Positions 45,155 through 54,526 of a stretch of DNA of 64,000 bases are shown here, in pieces. Source of the stretch: Solwaraspora sp. WMMD1047. Lineage in GTDB: Bacteria > Actinomycetota > Actinomycetes > Mycobacteriales > Micromonosporaceae. The stretch is from positions 2,542,001-2,606,000 of the forward strand of contig NZ_JARUBL010000001.1 of NCBI RefSeq assembly GCF_029626155.1. Reading direction: 5' to 3'. The notes beneath the pieces are model-generated. The model saw only the letters and a list, made by a program, of their open reading frames with translations. It made no database searches and had not been told where the DNA came from. Position numbers and translations under genes: made by a program. How positions within the stretch are numbered: the first letter of the stretch is position 1; each line of letters begins with the position of its first letter.

Positions 45155-45330
45155 CCATCCAGTCCTGCACTGCGGCGCGGTCGGCCAGGGCTCGAAGCCC
45201 TGGCGCGTAGCTGCGACGTTCCCGTCGAAACAGCTTTGCGATAGCCCTGCGCTGGCGGCGTTGAGCTTGATCGCCTCTGGTACGAGTCGCTCATACTCCA
45301 AGAGCTGGAGCATCGGCTGTCGGCCCAGAC
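45155..45330 (-). pseudogene. relic of the XRE/TPR regulator C-terminus
   Basis: In one minus-strand frame PMLQLLEYERLVPEAIKLNA matches the end of the intact regulator at 24635-26050 (AMLQLLEYERLVPEAIKLNA); the following residues match only after a frame change. The DNA aligns over about 165 bp with 24640-24805. The upstream part of the gene is absent. Confidence 0.7.
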
Positions 45331-45334
45331 GCTT

Positions 45335-45735
45335 ACAGGAACGGCGCTCGCGTCGCAGCCGTCCGCAGCGGGGTCGGGTCACTCGCCGTGTGCCAAAACT
45401 GCACGGGCCGGTCACCGGGACGTCGTCGTCAGCCCATTCCATGAGAACGAAGTCGTTCTCCCCGATGTTGACTCCCGTCGCGTTCCGGCCCCGACGTTCC
45501 GCAATACGTATAGTTGTCCGGCGACATAGTTGATGCGCCATGCGACTTGTGGTGGCGGAGGAGGGATGGCGGACTCGGCGGCTTCCGCTTGCCGTACGGC
45601 GGCCCGGGCGGACAGTTCGGCGGCAAGTGGCTGCGCGCCGTGCTTCCCTGAGTGAGCGGTTCGACACGATCAGGGCGGCGATTGAGACGACGACCGAGGC
45701 TGCGACCCGACTGAGGCGGCGATGTCTCCTCCGTC
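45335..45735 (-). pseudogene. frameshifted membrane-anchored protein relic
   Basis: Pieces in different minus-strand frames join into one plausible protein: a membrane segment (ASVVVSIAALIVSNRSLREA), then an Ala/Arg helix leading to PPPQVAWRINYVAGQLYVLR, then TGVNIGENDFVLMEWADDD. At least two frameshifts separate them. This resembles small actinobacterial proteins with one N-terminal anchor and a beta-rich outer domain. Confidence 0.45.
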
Positions 45736-45737
45736 CA

Positions 45738-45929
45738 TCACGGCTCGACACGCGCTTCGGTGGCCTCGGCGGCGGCGAGCCGGGCGACCTGGTCCAAGGT
45801 GAGTCGGGGTACGCCGTCCTCGCCGGCCAGGGCGGGCCAAGCGGTACTGAAGGTGCCGCGCTCCTGGGCGTAAAGCGCACTGGTCAGACGGGTCTGAATG
45901 CGGGTGGCGAGGTCCTCTGTGGCGGCCAT
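45738..45929 (-). CDS. possible small protein
   Basis: 63 residues from ATG 45929: MAATEDLATRIQTRLTSALY then QERGTFSTAWPALAGEDGVP. Good codon pattern, no strong ribosome site, no family. It lies just upstream, on the same strand, of the broken membrane protein and may have been its partner. Confidence 0.4.
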   Translation of the reverse strand: MAATEDLATRIQTRLTSALYAQERGTFSTAWPALAGEDGVPRLTLDQVARLAAAEATEARVEP

Positions 45930-46314
45930 GGTGTTGAGGGTACGACCGGACACGCCGGTCGGTGTGTCCCCCAGGGATGACCCGCGCGACTGATGATGTC
46001 GTGGCCCTTGGCGGTCTCCCGCTCCGGGTTCTACCCCCTGGGCCCGCGCCCGGCCGGACTAGGGCTGCGATGACCCTCGGCCACGGCGCCGCCGGTTCGG
46101 TCAGCAGGGACCGAGTTCGCCGCCGACAAACCCCGGCTTCACTTCCCGTGGAGTGAACGCACTCCAGGCAACGAGACAGCAACCAGCCGATCAACAGCAT
46201 CCTCACCCCCCCGGGTGTGCCCGAAGCGCTGTGGGGTCGGTGATGATCACATCGAGAGTCGCTAGAGTCGCGGTTGCCTCGCGCCGTGCCTAGCTGACGG
46301 AATTGGTGGTCTCG
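45930..46314. other. gap before the EACC1 gene
   Basis: About 385 bp with no supported gene; a plus-strand frame to 46156 has no motif. The sequence just before 46315 lacks a strong ribosome site. Confidence 0.35.
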
Positions 46315-46683
46315 ATGGATCAGGTTCACATGTCTGTACTCGTGGTGTGCGCCGGTCTCGATGCCGACGGTGTGGCAGAACTAGTTTCTGAGCTGCAACG
46401 GGAGGTGCTCGCCACCGACGTGGACAACGCTGAGTTGGCTGACTCTGGGACGGCTCCGGAGGGCGCGAAGTCCGGCGGCCTGGTCGCGTTCGGGGCGTTG
46501 GCGATCACTTTGGCGCCGATGGTGGTAGAGAGTCTCATGGGGGTCATCGCCTCGTGGTTGAGCCGTCAGCCATCCGACGTTGAGGTCGAGATCGGTGGCA
46601 ACCGGTTTCGCGGGCGGGTGTCGAAAGCACAACGCGACGAGCTCGTGAGCGCTTTCCTGCGCAGCGTGAACGATGCGTCATGA
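46315..46683 (+). CDS. effector-associated constant component 1 (EACC1)-like protein
   Basis: 122 residues. An N-terminal beta strand (SVLVVCAGLDADGVAELVSE), a central hydrophobic helix (FGALAITLAPMVVESLMGVI) and a short C-terminal strand-helix (VEVEIGGNRFRGRVSKAQRD) give the EACC1 pattern known beside caspase, peptidase and other effectors in actinobacterial conflict systems. ATG 46315 is chosen (GTG 46303 possible). The stop overlaps the caspase start. Confidence 0.75.
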   Translation: MDQVHMSVLVVCAGLDADGVAELVSELQREVLATDVDNAELADSGTAPEGAKSGGLVAFGALAITLAPMVVESLMGVIASWLSRQPSDVEVEIGGNRFRGRVSKAQRDELVSAFLRSVNDAS

Positions 46684-48092
46684 GGGAGAGATCCCGGCGG
46701 CGCAGGGCGTTGCTGATCGGATGCGGCACGTTCGCCGACGACTCTCTGGCGCAGCTGCGGTCGCCTCGGCACGATGTCGAAGAGCTGGGCCGGGTTCTGC
46801 ACGAAGCCGGGTACACCGAGGTGTCGCCCCGGGTGGACTGCACCGCGCGCGAGGCGCAACGCGCCATTGAGGAGTTCCTGCAACAGGCACGCGTCGATGA
46901 CGCCCTCAATGTCTTGTACTTCTCCTCTCACGGGCTGCCGGACAGGCACGGCAAGCTCTACTTCGCGTTCTCCGACACCGAAAAGCAGTATCCGAGCGCG
47001 ACCGCGGTTGCTGCCGAGTGGGTACGTGACCGCGTCTATGACAGCCGTTCCAAATCTACGGTGGTGCTGGTCGACTGCTGCTTCAGCGGTGGCTTCATCG
47101 CCGGTATGCAAGCCCGGACCACCGTAGAGCCCGACGTCGATGTCCTCGTCCGGGGCCTGCCAGAAGGCAGCGGGGTCGCGGTGCTGACGGCGTCCGGCGA
47201 GCGGGAGGCCAGCTTTGAGGACGTCAACTCAGCAATCATCCGGCCGTCCTACTTCACCGAAGCCGTCGTCGCGGGCATCGGGACAGGCGCGGCCGACCTT
47301 GACCGGGACGGCCGGATCACCGTCGACGAACTCTACGAGTACGTCTACCACCGTGTGGTGAGCGGGCCATCACCGCAGCGCCCTCGGAAGCTTGGCATGG
47401 GCGAAGGTTCGTTGGTTGTAGCCGACACCACGGCGATCGCCGCACCAGTCGGCCCATCACCCGTACCGCAGGCGAGCCCGCCGCCCATACCGCAGGTGAG
47501 CCGTCCGGCAGCCGACGCCGAGACCAAGCCGTTGCGGGCGCGAGGTGTGCTCGGCTACGCAGCCTTCGACGGGCAGTGGATCACTATCGGCAAGAACGGT
47601 ATGGGTCCCGCCCTCAAGGGCGAACGGCAACTGCACATCAGCGAAGTAGCCGCGGTGGCGCTCAAACCGGCAACCATGCTCCACTACGGCTACCTGCAAA
47701 TAATCCAGAAAGGCGTCGAGCCGGCGCCGATCAGCCGCTACGGGCCAGGCGCCGGACGGCCCCCGATGGACGATCGGGCCTCAGTATCGTTTGCCCGGGC
47801 CGTGAACGATCAGATGCGACAGATCCGAGACGCGATCGAGGCGGCCATCGGCGTCCCGCCCGAACCACCCGACCTGGCCGAACGTAATCACAGCAGCTGG
47901 GCGGCCTTCGGACGTGGCCTACTCTGGACCCTAGGAATCGTGGCAGCGATCCTCGAAGTAGTGGTAGTCGCCATTACTGTCACCGGGAGCTGGGAAGACC
48001 AGAGTGCAGGCACTGCCATCGTGGGAAACCTGCTCTCCGGCTTCGCGGTTCTAGTTATCGGCCGCGTACTGTACGTCAACTACCGCCGGTGA
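46680..48092 (+). CDS. caspase-family protease with PH-like and membrane domains
   Basis: 470 residues. Caspase p20 core with both catalytic residues: His in LYFSSHGLPD (about 76-85) and Cys in VVLVDCCFSGGFIAGM (about 128-143). ALLIGCGTF is the first strand. Next come a Pro-rich linker, a DUF4429/PH-like domain (about 285-375, FDGQWITIGKNG) and two C-terminal membrane segments (WTLGIVAAILEVVVVAITV; LLSGFAVLVIGRVLYV). Coupled to EACC1, so a membrane-tied effector of an immune-type module is inferred. Confidence 0.85.
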   Translation: MRERSRRRRALLIGCGTFADDSLAQLRSPRHDVEELGRVLHEAGYTEVSPRVDCTAREAQRAIEEFLQQARVDDALNVLYFSSHGLPDRHGKLYFAFSDTEKQYPSATAVAAEWVRDRVYDSRSKSTVVLVDCCFSGGFIAGMQARTTVEPDVDVLVRGLPEGSGVAVLTASGEREASFEDVNSAIIRPSYFTEAVVAGIGTGAADLDRDGRITVDELYEYVYHRVVSGPSPQRPRKLGMGEGSLVVADTTAIAAPVGPSPVPQASPPPIPQVSRPAADAETKPLRARGVLGYAAFDGQWITIGKNGMGPALKGERQLHISEVAAVALKPATMLHYGYLQIIQKGVEPAPISRYGPGAGRPPMDDRASVSFARAVNDQMRQIRDAIEAAIGVPPEPPDLAERNHSSWAAFGRGLLWTLGIVAAILEVVVVAITVTGSWEDQSAGTAIVGNLLSGFAVLVIGRVLYVNYRR

Positions 48093-48880
48093 CCGATATA
48101 CACAGTGCAGGCCATCAACCGCATGCCCTCGGGCCATACCTCAGCGAGGGTGAGCAGTCCAGCGACCTCAGCGACGTGGACGCCGCGGCGGACCTGGCCG
48201 CCGAGGGTCAACGCCGCCTCGGACAGCACAGCCACGTGGCCGACGGCCGTGTTGGAGCCCGAGTTCCCAGGCCGCAGCACCTAGAGGATCTCGCCGGGGT
48301 CCGCGCAGGACACGACAATCGGGCGCAGCCCGAACACGTGCTTCTTGTTACGTGCCCGTGGCGCCTTTCCGTGTCGGAATGCGACTCCACCAGCGAGGCG
48401 TCCACGTCGAGCACGATCCAGCCGGTCCAGTCCTGCTCGGCCACCCGCAGCCACGGGAATCCGCCGGGCCGGGCAGCCAGCCTGGTACACGTCGCCCGCC
48501 GGTGGGCAGGGCGGGCCTTCGCGACCAGGGCCAGGGCGGCCCGCGTCGAGTTCGGTCAGCGCCGCCACGTGGTCGGGGTCGAGGCTATCTGACCCAGCAC
48601 CGCCCGCGAGGCCGACAGCAGGTTCGTGGCCCCGGCCACCGACACCGCGCCCACCCAGCACCACCGCCACGTAAACGAGGACCTGGCCACGGTCGTGGCC
48701 GGAGACGAAGTCCGGCCTCAGACGCCCCAACGCCGTTGACAACCCCGAGCGCAGCCCAGACCCGATCAGCCAAAGGTCGCAGCAACGGGCGCCGACCGCG
48801 CAGATCAGCCCAGACGCCCCGGTGGTTAACGTCAGCCCGCGGAGACCGTTACTCACTGCTGCCACCGGATGTGAGCCAGG
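48093..48880 (-). pseudogene. IS1380-like transposase relic
   Basis: Family pieces appear in three minus-strand frames: LRSGLSTALGRLRPDFVSGH and GHDRGQVLVYVAVVLGG at the start, LDVDASLVESHSDTERRHGH in the middle (first catalytic Asp block) and MLRPGNSGSNTAVGHVAVLS later. Several frameshifts, internal loss and no C-terminus, so it is dead. No terminal repeats recognised. Confidence 0.75.
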
Positions 48881-49093
48881 GCGGTTGTTCTTACAGACCC
48901 CATCGGTGATCTATTGCTTGATGACCTGCCCGTCTTCGGGCTCGGCTTCGCCTCCGTAGGTCCAGCGAGGGTGGCTGGAGTACCGGCTCGGTCGAGGTTG
49001 GGTGGCTTTGAGAGATTTATGTTCCTGGGCGCTGTTGCGATGCGTGGCGGTCTGCATGCATCCTGTAGGGCTGGGCTAGCCCGAGGAGGCAGT

Positions 49094-52000
49094 GTGTCGG
49101 AGTCCGTGTCACTAACGAGTCCCGACGTGAAACGACTAACCCGTGACCTCGTGGCCTACCTGCTGGAGCAGGTCAAGACCTACCGCCAACAGGATCGCAA
49201 CCCGGTCGATGATGACGCTGCCTACTGGTTGGGCGACTCGCAAGGACCCAGTCCTCGATCAAGCACGTCCGTGCTCTTGGAGGTTGAGTATCACCCACCG
49301 TCCGACCCTCCAGTTCTGCCGACGGCCATGCAAGGGTTGATCACCGAGGCGGAGTGGAGTGACCCTGAAGGATCCCCGCCGCAGTTGGGCAGTGTGTCCA
49401 GCGGTATGACGCCTGCTGATCCTGTCGAACCCGACTCCGCGAAGCGGATCTATGACAGCTTGCTCCCCCAGTGGTTGACATGGGCTGAGCATGAGCGTGG
49501 CACCCGTGCAAAACGTGCGGTGTACGACCGGCTGGAGCGGCTCGAACGTGAAGCCTCCCAGCGGATCGACACCGACGAACTGGTCCTCGGCGCTGGCCTT
49601 ATCAGCTCCTGCGTCGAGGGGCGTTGGATGATTCGGCGCCATCTACTCATCTGGAGCGCGAAGATCGCTCGCGATCCGGAAACGGACGCACTGCGGGTCG
49701 TGGTGCCCGTCGATCAGCGGGTGAGGATCGAACATCAGGACTTCCTCACCGCCGATGACGGCTACAGAGCCAGCCGGGGCCGTCTTCCCTGGTCCGACAC
49801 CGACACCACGGGGCTGCACCCCTTCTCACCGCAGTTGTCTCGGTGGTTGGAGGAGTGGAAGCGGCGATTCTGGAACCGGCCGCTGCAGCTCGCCACGGAT
49901 CAGCGGGAGCCGCCGGCCCTCATCGAGGGGGACGAGACTCGGTTGACGCTGGCCCCTGCTCTGTTCTTGCGTCCTCGCGACCGCAGCGGGCTGGAGAGGT
50001 TCTACAGCGCGATCGCGGACAGCCTCGATGGTCAAGACAGTCCGGCGCCTCTTGGGCTGGCACAACTGGTTACCTCCATTGAGCCGGAACATCGTCTGGC
50101 CATGCTGAAGAACGAAGGCAGGGGTGATCGTCCGAGCGTCAGCGGCGATCCGTTGTTCCCCCTGGCCAGTAACCGCGAGCAGCGTAGGGTGCTCGAAAAG
50201 CTGAATGCTGACACGACGGTCGTTGTGCAGGGACCGCCGGGAACGGGAAAGACCCACACGATCGCGAACCTGATCTGTGCCCTGCTGGCCGACGGTCAGC
50301 GGTTGTTGATCACAAGCCAGAAGGATCAGGCACTTCGGGTACTGCGTGATCAGCTTCCGCCGGCCGTGAGACAGCTCTGTGTCCTCATGACGGGGACGCA
50401 GCGCAGCGCCGGCGACGAACCTGAGCGCAGCATCACCGCGTTGTCGGACCTGACCGCCACCGTCAGCACAGATGAACTCCGCCGAGACATCGCGCACCTG
50501 CGGGTTCGGCGCAACGAGCTCGTTGCCGCGCTGGCCCAGGCAGTCCGAGACCTGCGATCGGTCCGTGAGCAGGAGTATCTGACGCACCCCCCGGTAGCGC
50601 CCGGCTACACCGGCACCTTGGCGAGGCTGGTCCAACTGATCGCTGCAGGACGGGACAGGTATAGCTGGATCGACCCCTTGCCCGCCGGGGCCGCTGCGGG
50701 TGTGCCGTTGTCCGGCGGCGAGGCCCGAGAGCTGTGGCACTTGCTAACCTCAGCCACGCCGGCGCGCGTTGCCCGTGCTGGGCAACGTATTCCGGGAGCC
50801 GACTTGGTCCCGCCTGCGGCTGATGTCGCCGCGATGCTTGACAAGATCAGCCGAGCGGAGCGGATCCTCGGCCCCTACCACACCAGCTCCCGTTGGGTCA
50901 TGGCGACCCTCGACGATGCCACCCTGGCCGATATCGAGCGGCATGTCGACGCGGCAGCCGACGCTCTCGCTACCTGCGGCTTACCCGACCTCATCTCGGA
51001 CTGGGGGCCTTCGGACTGGCGGCGCAGCGCCGCTGACGCGCTCCTCGCCCGCCGTAGCCCCGCATACTGGCATGCACTGTTCATGGAACTGCGAGACGTC
51101 GAGCCGCACGTCGGCGCACTGGCCGCGCTCAGTAGCAGTGAGATCGATCTGGGTAGCACACCGCTGACCACAGCAAACCTGACCCGCCTTGCTGGCCAGG
51201 CCAAGCGCCTACGCAGCCACTTCTCCCGGGGAGGCCGGCTCCGCAGGTATCTACCTGCCCGTGCGCAAGTCAACGCTGCGGATCTGCTCGAGGTGTGCAC
51301 AGTCGACGGCGCCCCACCGGCGACGGCCAGGGACCTCGCCGCGCTGATCACCGTTCTGAAGGCCGAGGCCGCCGTAACCGCCGCGCTGGAGGCATGGGCG
51401 TCAGTCGGTGCACCCGTCGTACCCGGGCCGCTTCGCCGACGGGTGGCGCACCTCAACGACGTCTCGCAGACCGCCGCCGCCCTGCGGTCACTCACCGCCG
51501 CCCGCGACGCAATCGAGCAGGTGCTGCGCCGCCACGGGGTCAGGTATGCGGTCCGCAGCCCCGAGGACTGGGATCTCCTGGTCCGCGTCGCTCGTGGACG
51601 ATCCGTCATTGCTGGGGCACGGCACGCCACGGAAACCCTGTCCCGCACGATCGACGCCTTGCACTCATGGTCCGTGCAGGCCGACTCCGCCCCCGAGGTC
51701 GCCAAGGTCGCTGCCGCGCTGCGGCACCGGGACGTTGGACACTACATCGACGCTCGAGCGGCCCTCGATCGCGCCAGGGACGACAAATGCGCTCAAGACC
51801 GCTGCGACGGCTTCTACCGCCGGCTCGCCGACGTCCATCCAACCTTAGCCCAGCAGCTGACCGACAGTCTCAGCGACCCGACCTGGGGACAACGGCTCGA
51901 CGACATCGAGGCGGCGTGGGCCTGGGGGGCGGCAGTCACCTACCACCGACTCGTCCGGGAACCCGGCGCCGATCGCGATCACGAGCAACGCATCGACGAC

Positions 52001-53416
52001 GTAGAGACCCAGCTCAGCACCACGACCGCCGAACTGGTAGGCAAACAAGCCCTCCTTCAATGCCTGACCCGCATGACGGAGCGGCAGCGGCAAGCGCTGC
52101 AGGCATACAGGAACCACATGGGCAGTCTCGGCCGAGGCAAAGTCAAGAGCAAAGATCGCTACCTCGCGGCAGCACGCGAGGCGATGCAGGACGCCCAGCA
52201 GGCCGTCCCCGCATGGGTCATGCCCCTGGCGGCCGTCACCGACACCATCCCGCCGCAGCCGAATGCGTTCGACGTCGTCATCGTCGATGAGGCCAGCCAA
52301 GCCAGCATCGACGCTCTTTTCCTCCTGTGGCTTGCGCCACGAGTTATCGTGGTCGGAGACGATAAACAATGTGCCCCCGGCCTCAGATCTCACAACGAAC
52401 TGAAGACCATCGAAGAAAGCCTGGACCGCCACCTCAGCGAGATGCCCCTAAGCCGCCGCAACGGCTTCAGCCCTACCTCCAACCTCTACGAACTACTATC
52501 CACGCACTTCCCTGACGTGATCCGGCTATCCGAACACTTCCGATCCATGCCCGAGATCATCGGTTGGTCCTCAGCGCAGTTCTATGACAACCGCCTGATA
52601 CCCCTACGCCAGTTCGGCGCCGACCGACTAGACCCACTTAAAGTGATCCACGTAGAAGGGGCCACGGAGATAGGACGCAACTTCACCCTACGTAACCAGG
52701 CCGAAGCTGAAACGGTGATCGACCACGTAAAGAAAATCATCGACGATCCCATGTACCGGAATAAGAGCATCGGAATCATCGCCTTACAAGGTGGCAAACA
52801 GGTACAAATACTCGACAAGCTGCTCAACGAGCGCATTGACTCCACTGAGATCCGACGACGAAGAATTCGAGTTGGCCAACCACCCGAATTTCAAGGCGAC
52901 GAACGCGACATCGTGATGCTCTCGATGGTCGTCACCAAGGCCAAACGAGCCCTGACCAGCCGCACCGAGCAACGCCGGTACAACGTCGCCGCGACCCGCG
53001 CCCGCGATCAGCTGTGGCTGTTCACCTCCGTGCCAGTCAACAGCCTCAACCCCACGGACCTACGCCACTCTTTACTGACCTACATGATGCACCCACCAGC
53101 CACCCTCTCCATCGACCCGGACCTCGACGACATCACCGCCGACATCCGTGCAGAACCCTTCGACTCGCTACTGCAGCAGCGAGTCTTCCTAGAACTCCGC
53201 CGTCGTGGATACGCCGTCGTGCCCCAGTACCCAGTCGACCACCGCACCATCGACCTCGTCGTCGTCGGCGACAACGGACGACTCGCCGTCGAATGTGACA
53301 CACCGAGCCGACCCCTACAGCCCGACCAGGTCGAGCAGGAAACTCCACCGCGAACGCGAGCTGCGCCGAGCCGGCTGGCAGTTCATCCGCATCCGCGACA
53401 GCGAGTACCTGCTTGA
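49094..53416 (+). CDS. SF1 helicase with C-terminal nuclease-like tail
   Basis: 1440 residues from GTG 49094 (GAGGAGG just upstream; the frame extends to 48914). UPF1-like SF1 motifs: Walker A VVQGPPGTGKTHTIANLI (about 376-393), a long alpha-helical insertion, DEAS-type Walker B VVIVDEASQASIDALFLLW (about 1060), GDDKQCAP (motif III), QGDERDIVMLSMV, and RRYNVAATRARDQLWLF (motif VI). The tail begins a DUF559/Vsr-like nuclease (VFLELRRRGYAVVPQYPVDH, IDLVVVGDNGRLAVECD), then the frame is lost near 53340. A defence-type helicase-nuclease. Confidence 0.85.
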   Translation: MSESVSLTSPDVKRLTRDLVAYLLEQVKTYRQQDRNPVDDDAAYWLGDSQGPSPRSSTSVLLEVEYHPPSDPPVLPTAMQGLITEAEWSDPEGSPPQLGSVSSGMTPADPVEPDSAKRIYDSLLPQWLTWAEHERGTRAKRAVYDRLERLEREASQRIDTDELVLGAGLISSCVEGRWMIRRHLLIWSAKIARDPETDALRVVVPVDQRVRIEHQDFLTADDGYRASRGRLPWSDTDTTGLHPFSPQLSRWLEEWKRRFWNRPLQLATDQREPPALIEGDETRLTLAPALFLRPRDRSGLERFYSAIADSLDGQDSPAPLGLAQLVTSIEPEHRLAMLKNEGRGDRPSVSGDPLFPLASNREQRRVLEKLNADTTVVVQGPPGTGKTHTIANLICALLADGQRLLITSQKDQALRVLRDQLPPAVRQLCVLMTGTQRSAGDEPERSITALSDLTATVSTDELRRDIAHLRVRRNELVAALAQAVRDLRSVREQEYLTHPPVAPGYTGTLARLVQLIAAGRDRYSWIDPLPAGAAAGVPLSGGEARELWHLLTSATPARVARAGQRIPGADLVPPAADVAAMLDKISRAERILGPYHTSSRWVMATLDDATLADIERHVDAAADALATCGLPDLISDWGPSDWRRSAADALLARRSPAYWHALFMELRDVEPHVGALAALSSSEIDLGSTPLTTANLTRLAGQAKRLRSHFSRGGRLRRYLPARAQVNAADLLEVCTVDGAPPATARDLAALITVLKAEAAVTAALEAWASVGAPVVPGPLRRRVAHLNDVSQTAAALRSLTAARDAIEQVLRRHGVRYAVRSPEDWDLLVRVARGRSVIAGARHATETLSRTIDALHSWSVQADSAPEVAKVAAALRHRDVGHYIDARAALDRARDDKCAQDRCDGFYRRLADVHPTLAQQLTDSLSDPTWGQRLDDIEAAWAWGAAVTYHRLVREPGADRDHEQRIDDVETQLSTTTAELVGKQALLQCLTRMTERQRQALQAYRNHMGSLGRGKVKSKDRYLAAAREAMQDAQQAVPAWVMPLAAVTDTIPPQPNAFDVVIVDEASQASIDALFLLWLAPRVIVVGDDKQCAPGLRSHNELKTIEESLDRHLSEMPLSRRNGFSPTSNLYELLSTHFPDVIRLSEHFRSMPEIIGWSSAQFYDNRLIPLRQFGADRLDPLKVIHVEGATEIGRNFTLRNQAEAETVIDHVKKIIDDPMYRNKSIGIIALQGGKQVQILDKLLNERIDSTEIRRRRIRVGQPPEFQGDERDIVMLSMVVTKAKRALTSRTEQRRYNVAATRARDQLWLFTSVPVNSLNPTDLRHSLLTYMMHPPATLSIDPDLDDITADIRAEPFDSLLQQRVFLELRRRGYAVVPQYPVDHRTIDLVVVGDNGRLAVECDTPSRPLQPDQVEQETPPRTRAAPSRLAVHPHPRQRVPA

Positions 53417-53552
53417 CCCGATTGCCGCACTCGAACCCCTGTGGCAACAGCTACAGCAACGAGGCATCGAACCGCGTTCCCTGCCCGCGGCTCCCCGTCA
53501 GCAAGCACGGTGGAAACCCGCCCTCCTGTCCGACGATGAAGACGACTCCTAG
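53340..53552 (+). pseudogene. nuclease tail of the helicase in the +1 frame
   Basis: The frame ending at 53552 reads LHRERELRRAGWQFIRIRDS then EYLLDPIAALEPLWQQL, the usual end of DUF559/Vsr-like domains in such helicases. One extra A in GGAAACTCC at about 53338-53342 would explain the shift: deleting it joins VEQE to LHRERE. Sequencing error or real mutation cannot be told apart. Confidence 0.7.
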
Positions 53553-53560
53553 GAGACGCC

Positions 53561-54376
53561 GTGCTCGAAGGCATCGACGACAACACCCTCGACGAAATTG
53601 CCCGCGTCGCCTGCGGGGGAGACGACTACCCCATCTACCGGCGCGGCGGAGAACTCCCAAAACTGCTACAGCAAGCCGGCTGGGACAACGTCGCCCGATA
53701 CAACAACGAACCACGGCGTGCCTGGCTCACCGAACAACTCCGCACTCGCCGGCACGTGCCAGGGGCAATCGACTCGGTCGTCTGCCGACTCGCCGATCGG
53801 CGAGAATACGTTCACCGCAACGAACCCCTGGCCGCGGCGGAAGTCACCCAGCTACTCAACACGATCCTTGCTACCGAAGGCTTCGAGATCGCGCACAGCC
53901 AAGGACGACCCATCATCCGACCCTACAAGCGGCCAAACGACCAGGAACAACCACCAGACGTATCCCTGCACGTAACCATGGCTGACCTCGTCCGCGACAC
54001 CGATCTTGCCACCGTGCTTGAAGGCCGGCTTAACGAAGCACGCATCTGCGACCGCAACGGCGCGTACGTCAGCGCGCTCATCATGCTCGGCAGCCTCCTC
54101 GAAGGTGTCCTGCTCGATGCGGTGAAAACCCGCATGCTGGGCTCCGAAAAAAAACCAGAAAAGTGGACGCTGCACGACCTCATCGAGACCGCCCACCGGG
54201 AACAGTGGATTCAAGCCGACGTCCGCGGCTTCGCCGGCAAACTACGGGAGTATCGCAACCTCGTCCACCCGAACGCGCAGGTAAGGATTGGCCACGCTCC
54301 AGACCAGGACACGGTCAGTATGTGCTGGCCCGTCATCAACGCGGCACTCAACGATTTAGCGGCGACCGCCACCTAA
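53561..54376 (+). CDS. Abi-C domain protein (abortive infection-like)
   Basis: 271 residues; GTG with TAGGAG 6 bp upstream, 8 bp after the helicase tail. N-terminal helical part (DEIARVACGGDDYPIYRRGG), C-terminal Abi-C domain (about 150-265): LNEARICDRNGAYVSALIML, GSLLEGVLLDAVK, LREYRNLVHPNAQ. The R-x4-H-like RNLVHP is typical of HEPN-related domains and may be the RNase site. Same operon as the helicase, so a joint anti-phage unit is likely. Confidence 0.8.
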   Translation: MLEGIDDNTLDEIARVACGGDDYPIYRRGGELPKLLQQAGWDNVARYNNEPRRAWLTEQLRTRRHVPGAIDSVVCRLADRREYVHRNEPLAAAEVTQLLNTILATEGFEIAHSQGRPIIRPYKRPNDQEQPPDVSLHVTMADLVRDTDLATVLEGRLNEARICDRNGAYVSALIMLGSLLEGVLLDAVKTRMLGSEKKPEKWTLHDLIETAHREQWIQADVRGFAGKLREYRNLVHPNAQVRIGHAPDQDTVSMCWPVINAALNDLAATAT

Positions 54377-54525
54377 CTAAGGCAGCGCCGGCGCCGAGCC
54401 CTGCAGGTAGTAGGCGGAGCATGTGCGGCTGCGCCAAGTAGCGCGTGACCAATGGCCCATACGTAGCTGTAGTTGAGGATTGCACCGCAGGCCACGCCCA
54501 GGAACGGCACCGCCTGGCCGAAGCT
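54376..54525 (-). pseudogene. short membrane-type relic
   Basis: The minus frame reads AVPFLGVACGAILNYSYVWA then IGHALLGAAA, which recalls the C-terminal hydrophobic end of EcsC-like proteins. Too short to be a gene, and joined abruptly to the plus-strand HTH relic at 54527. Confidence 0.3.
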
Positions 54526-54526
54526 G

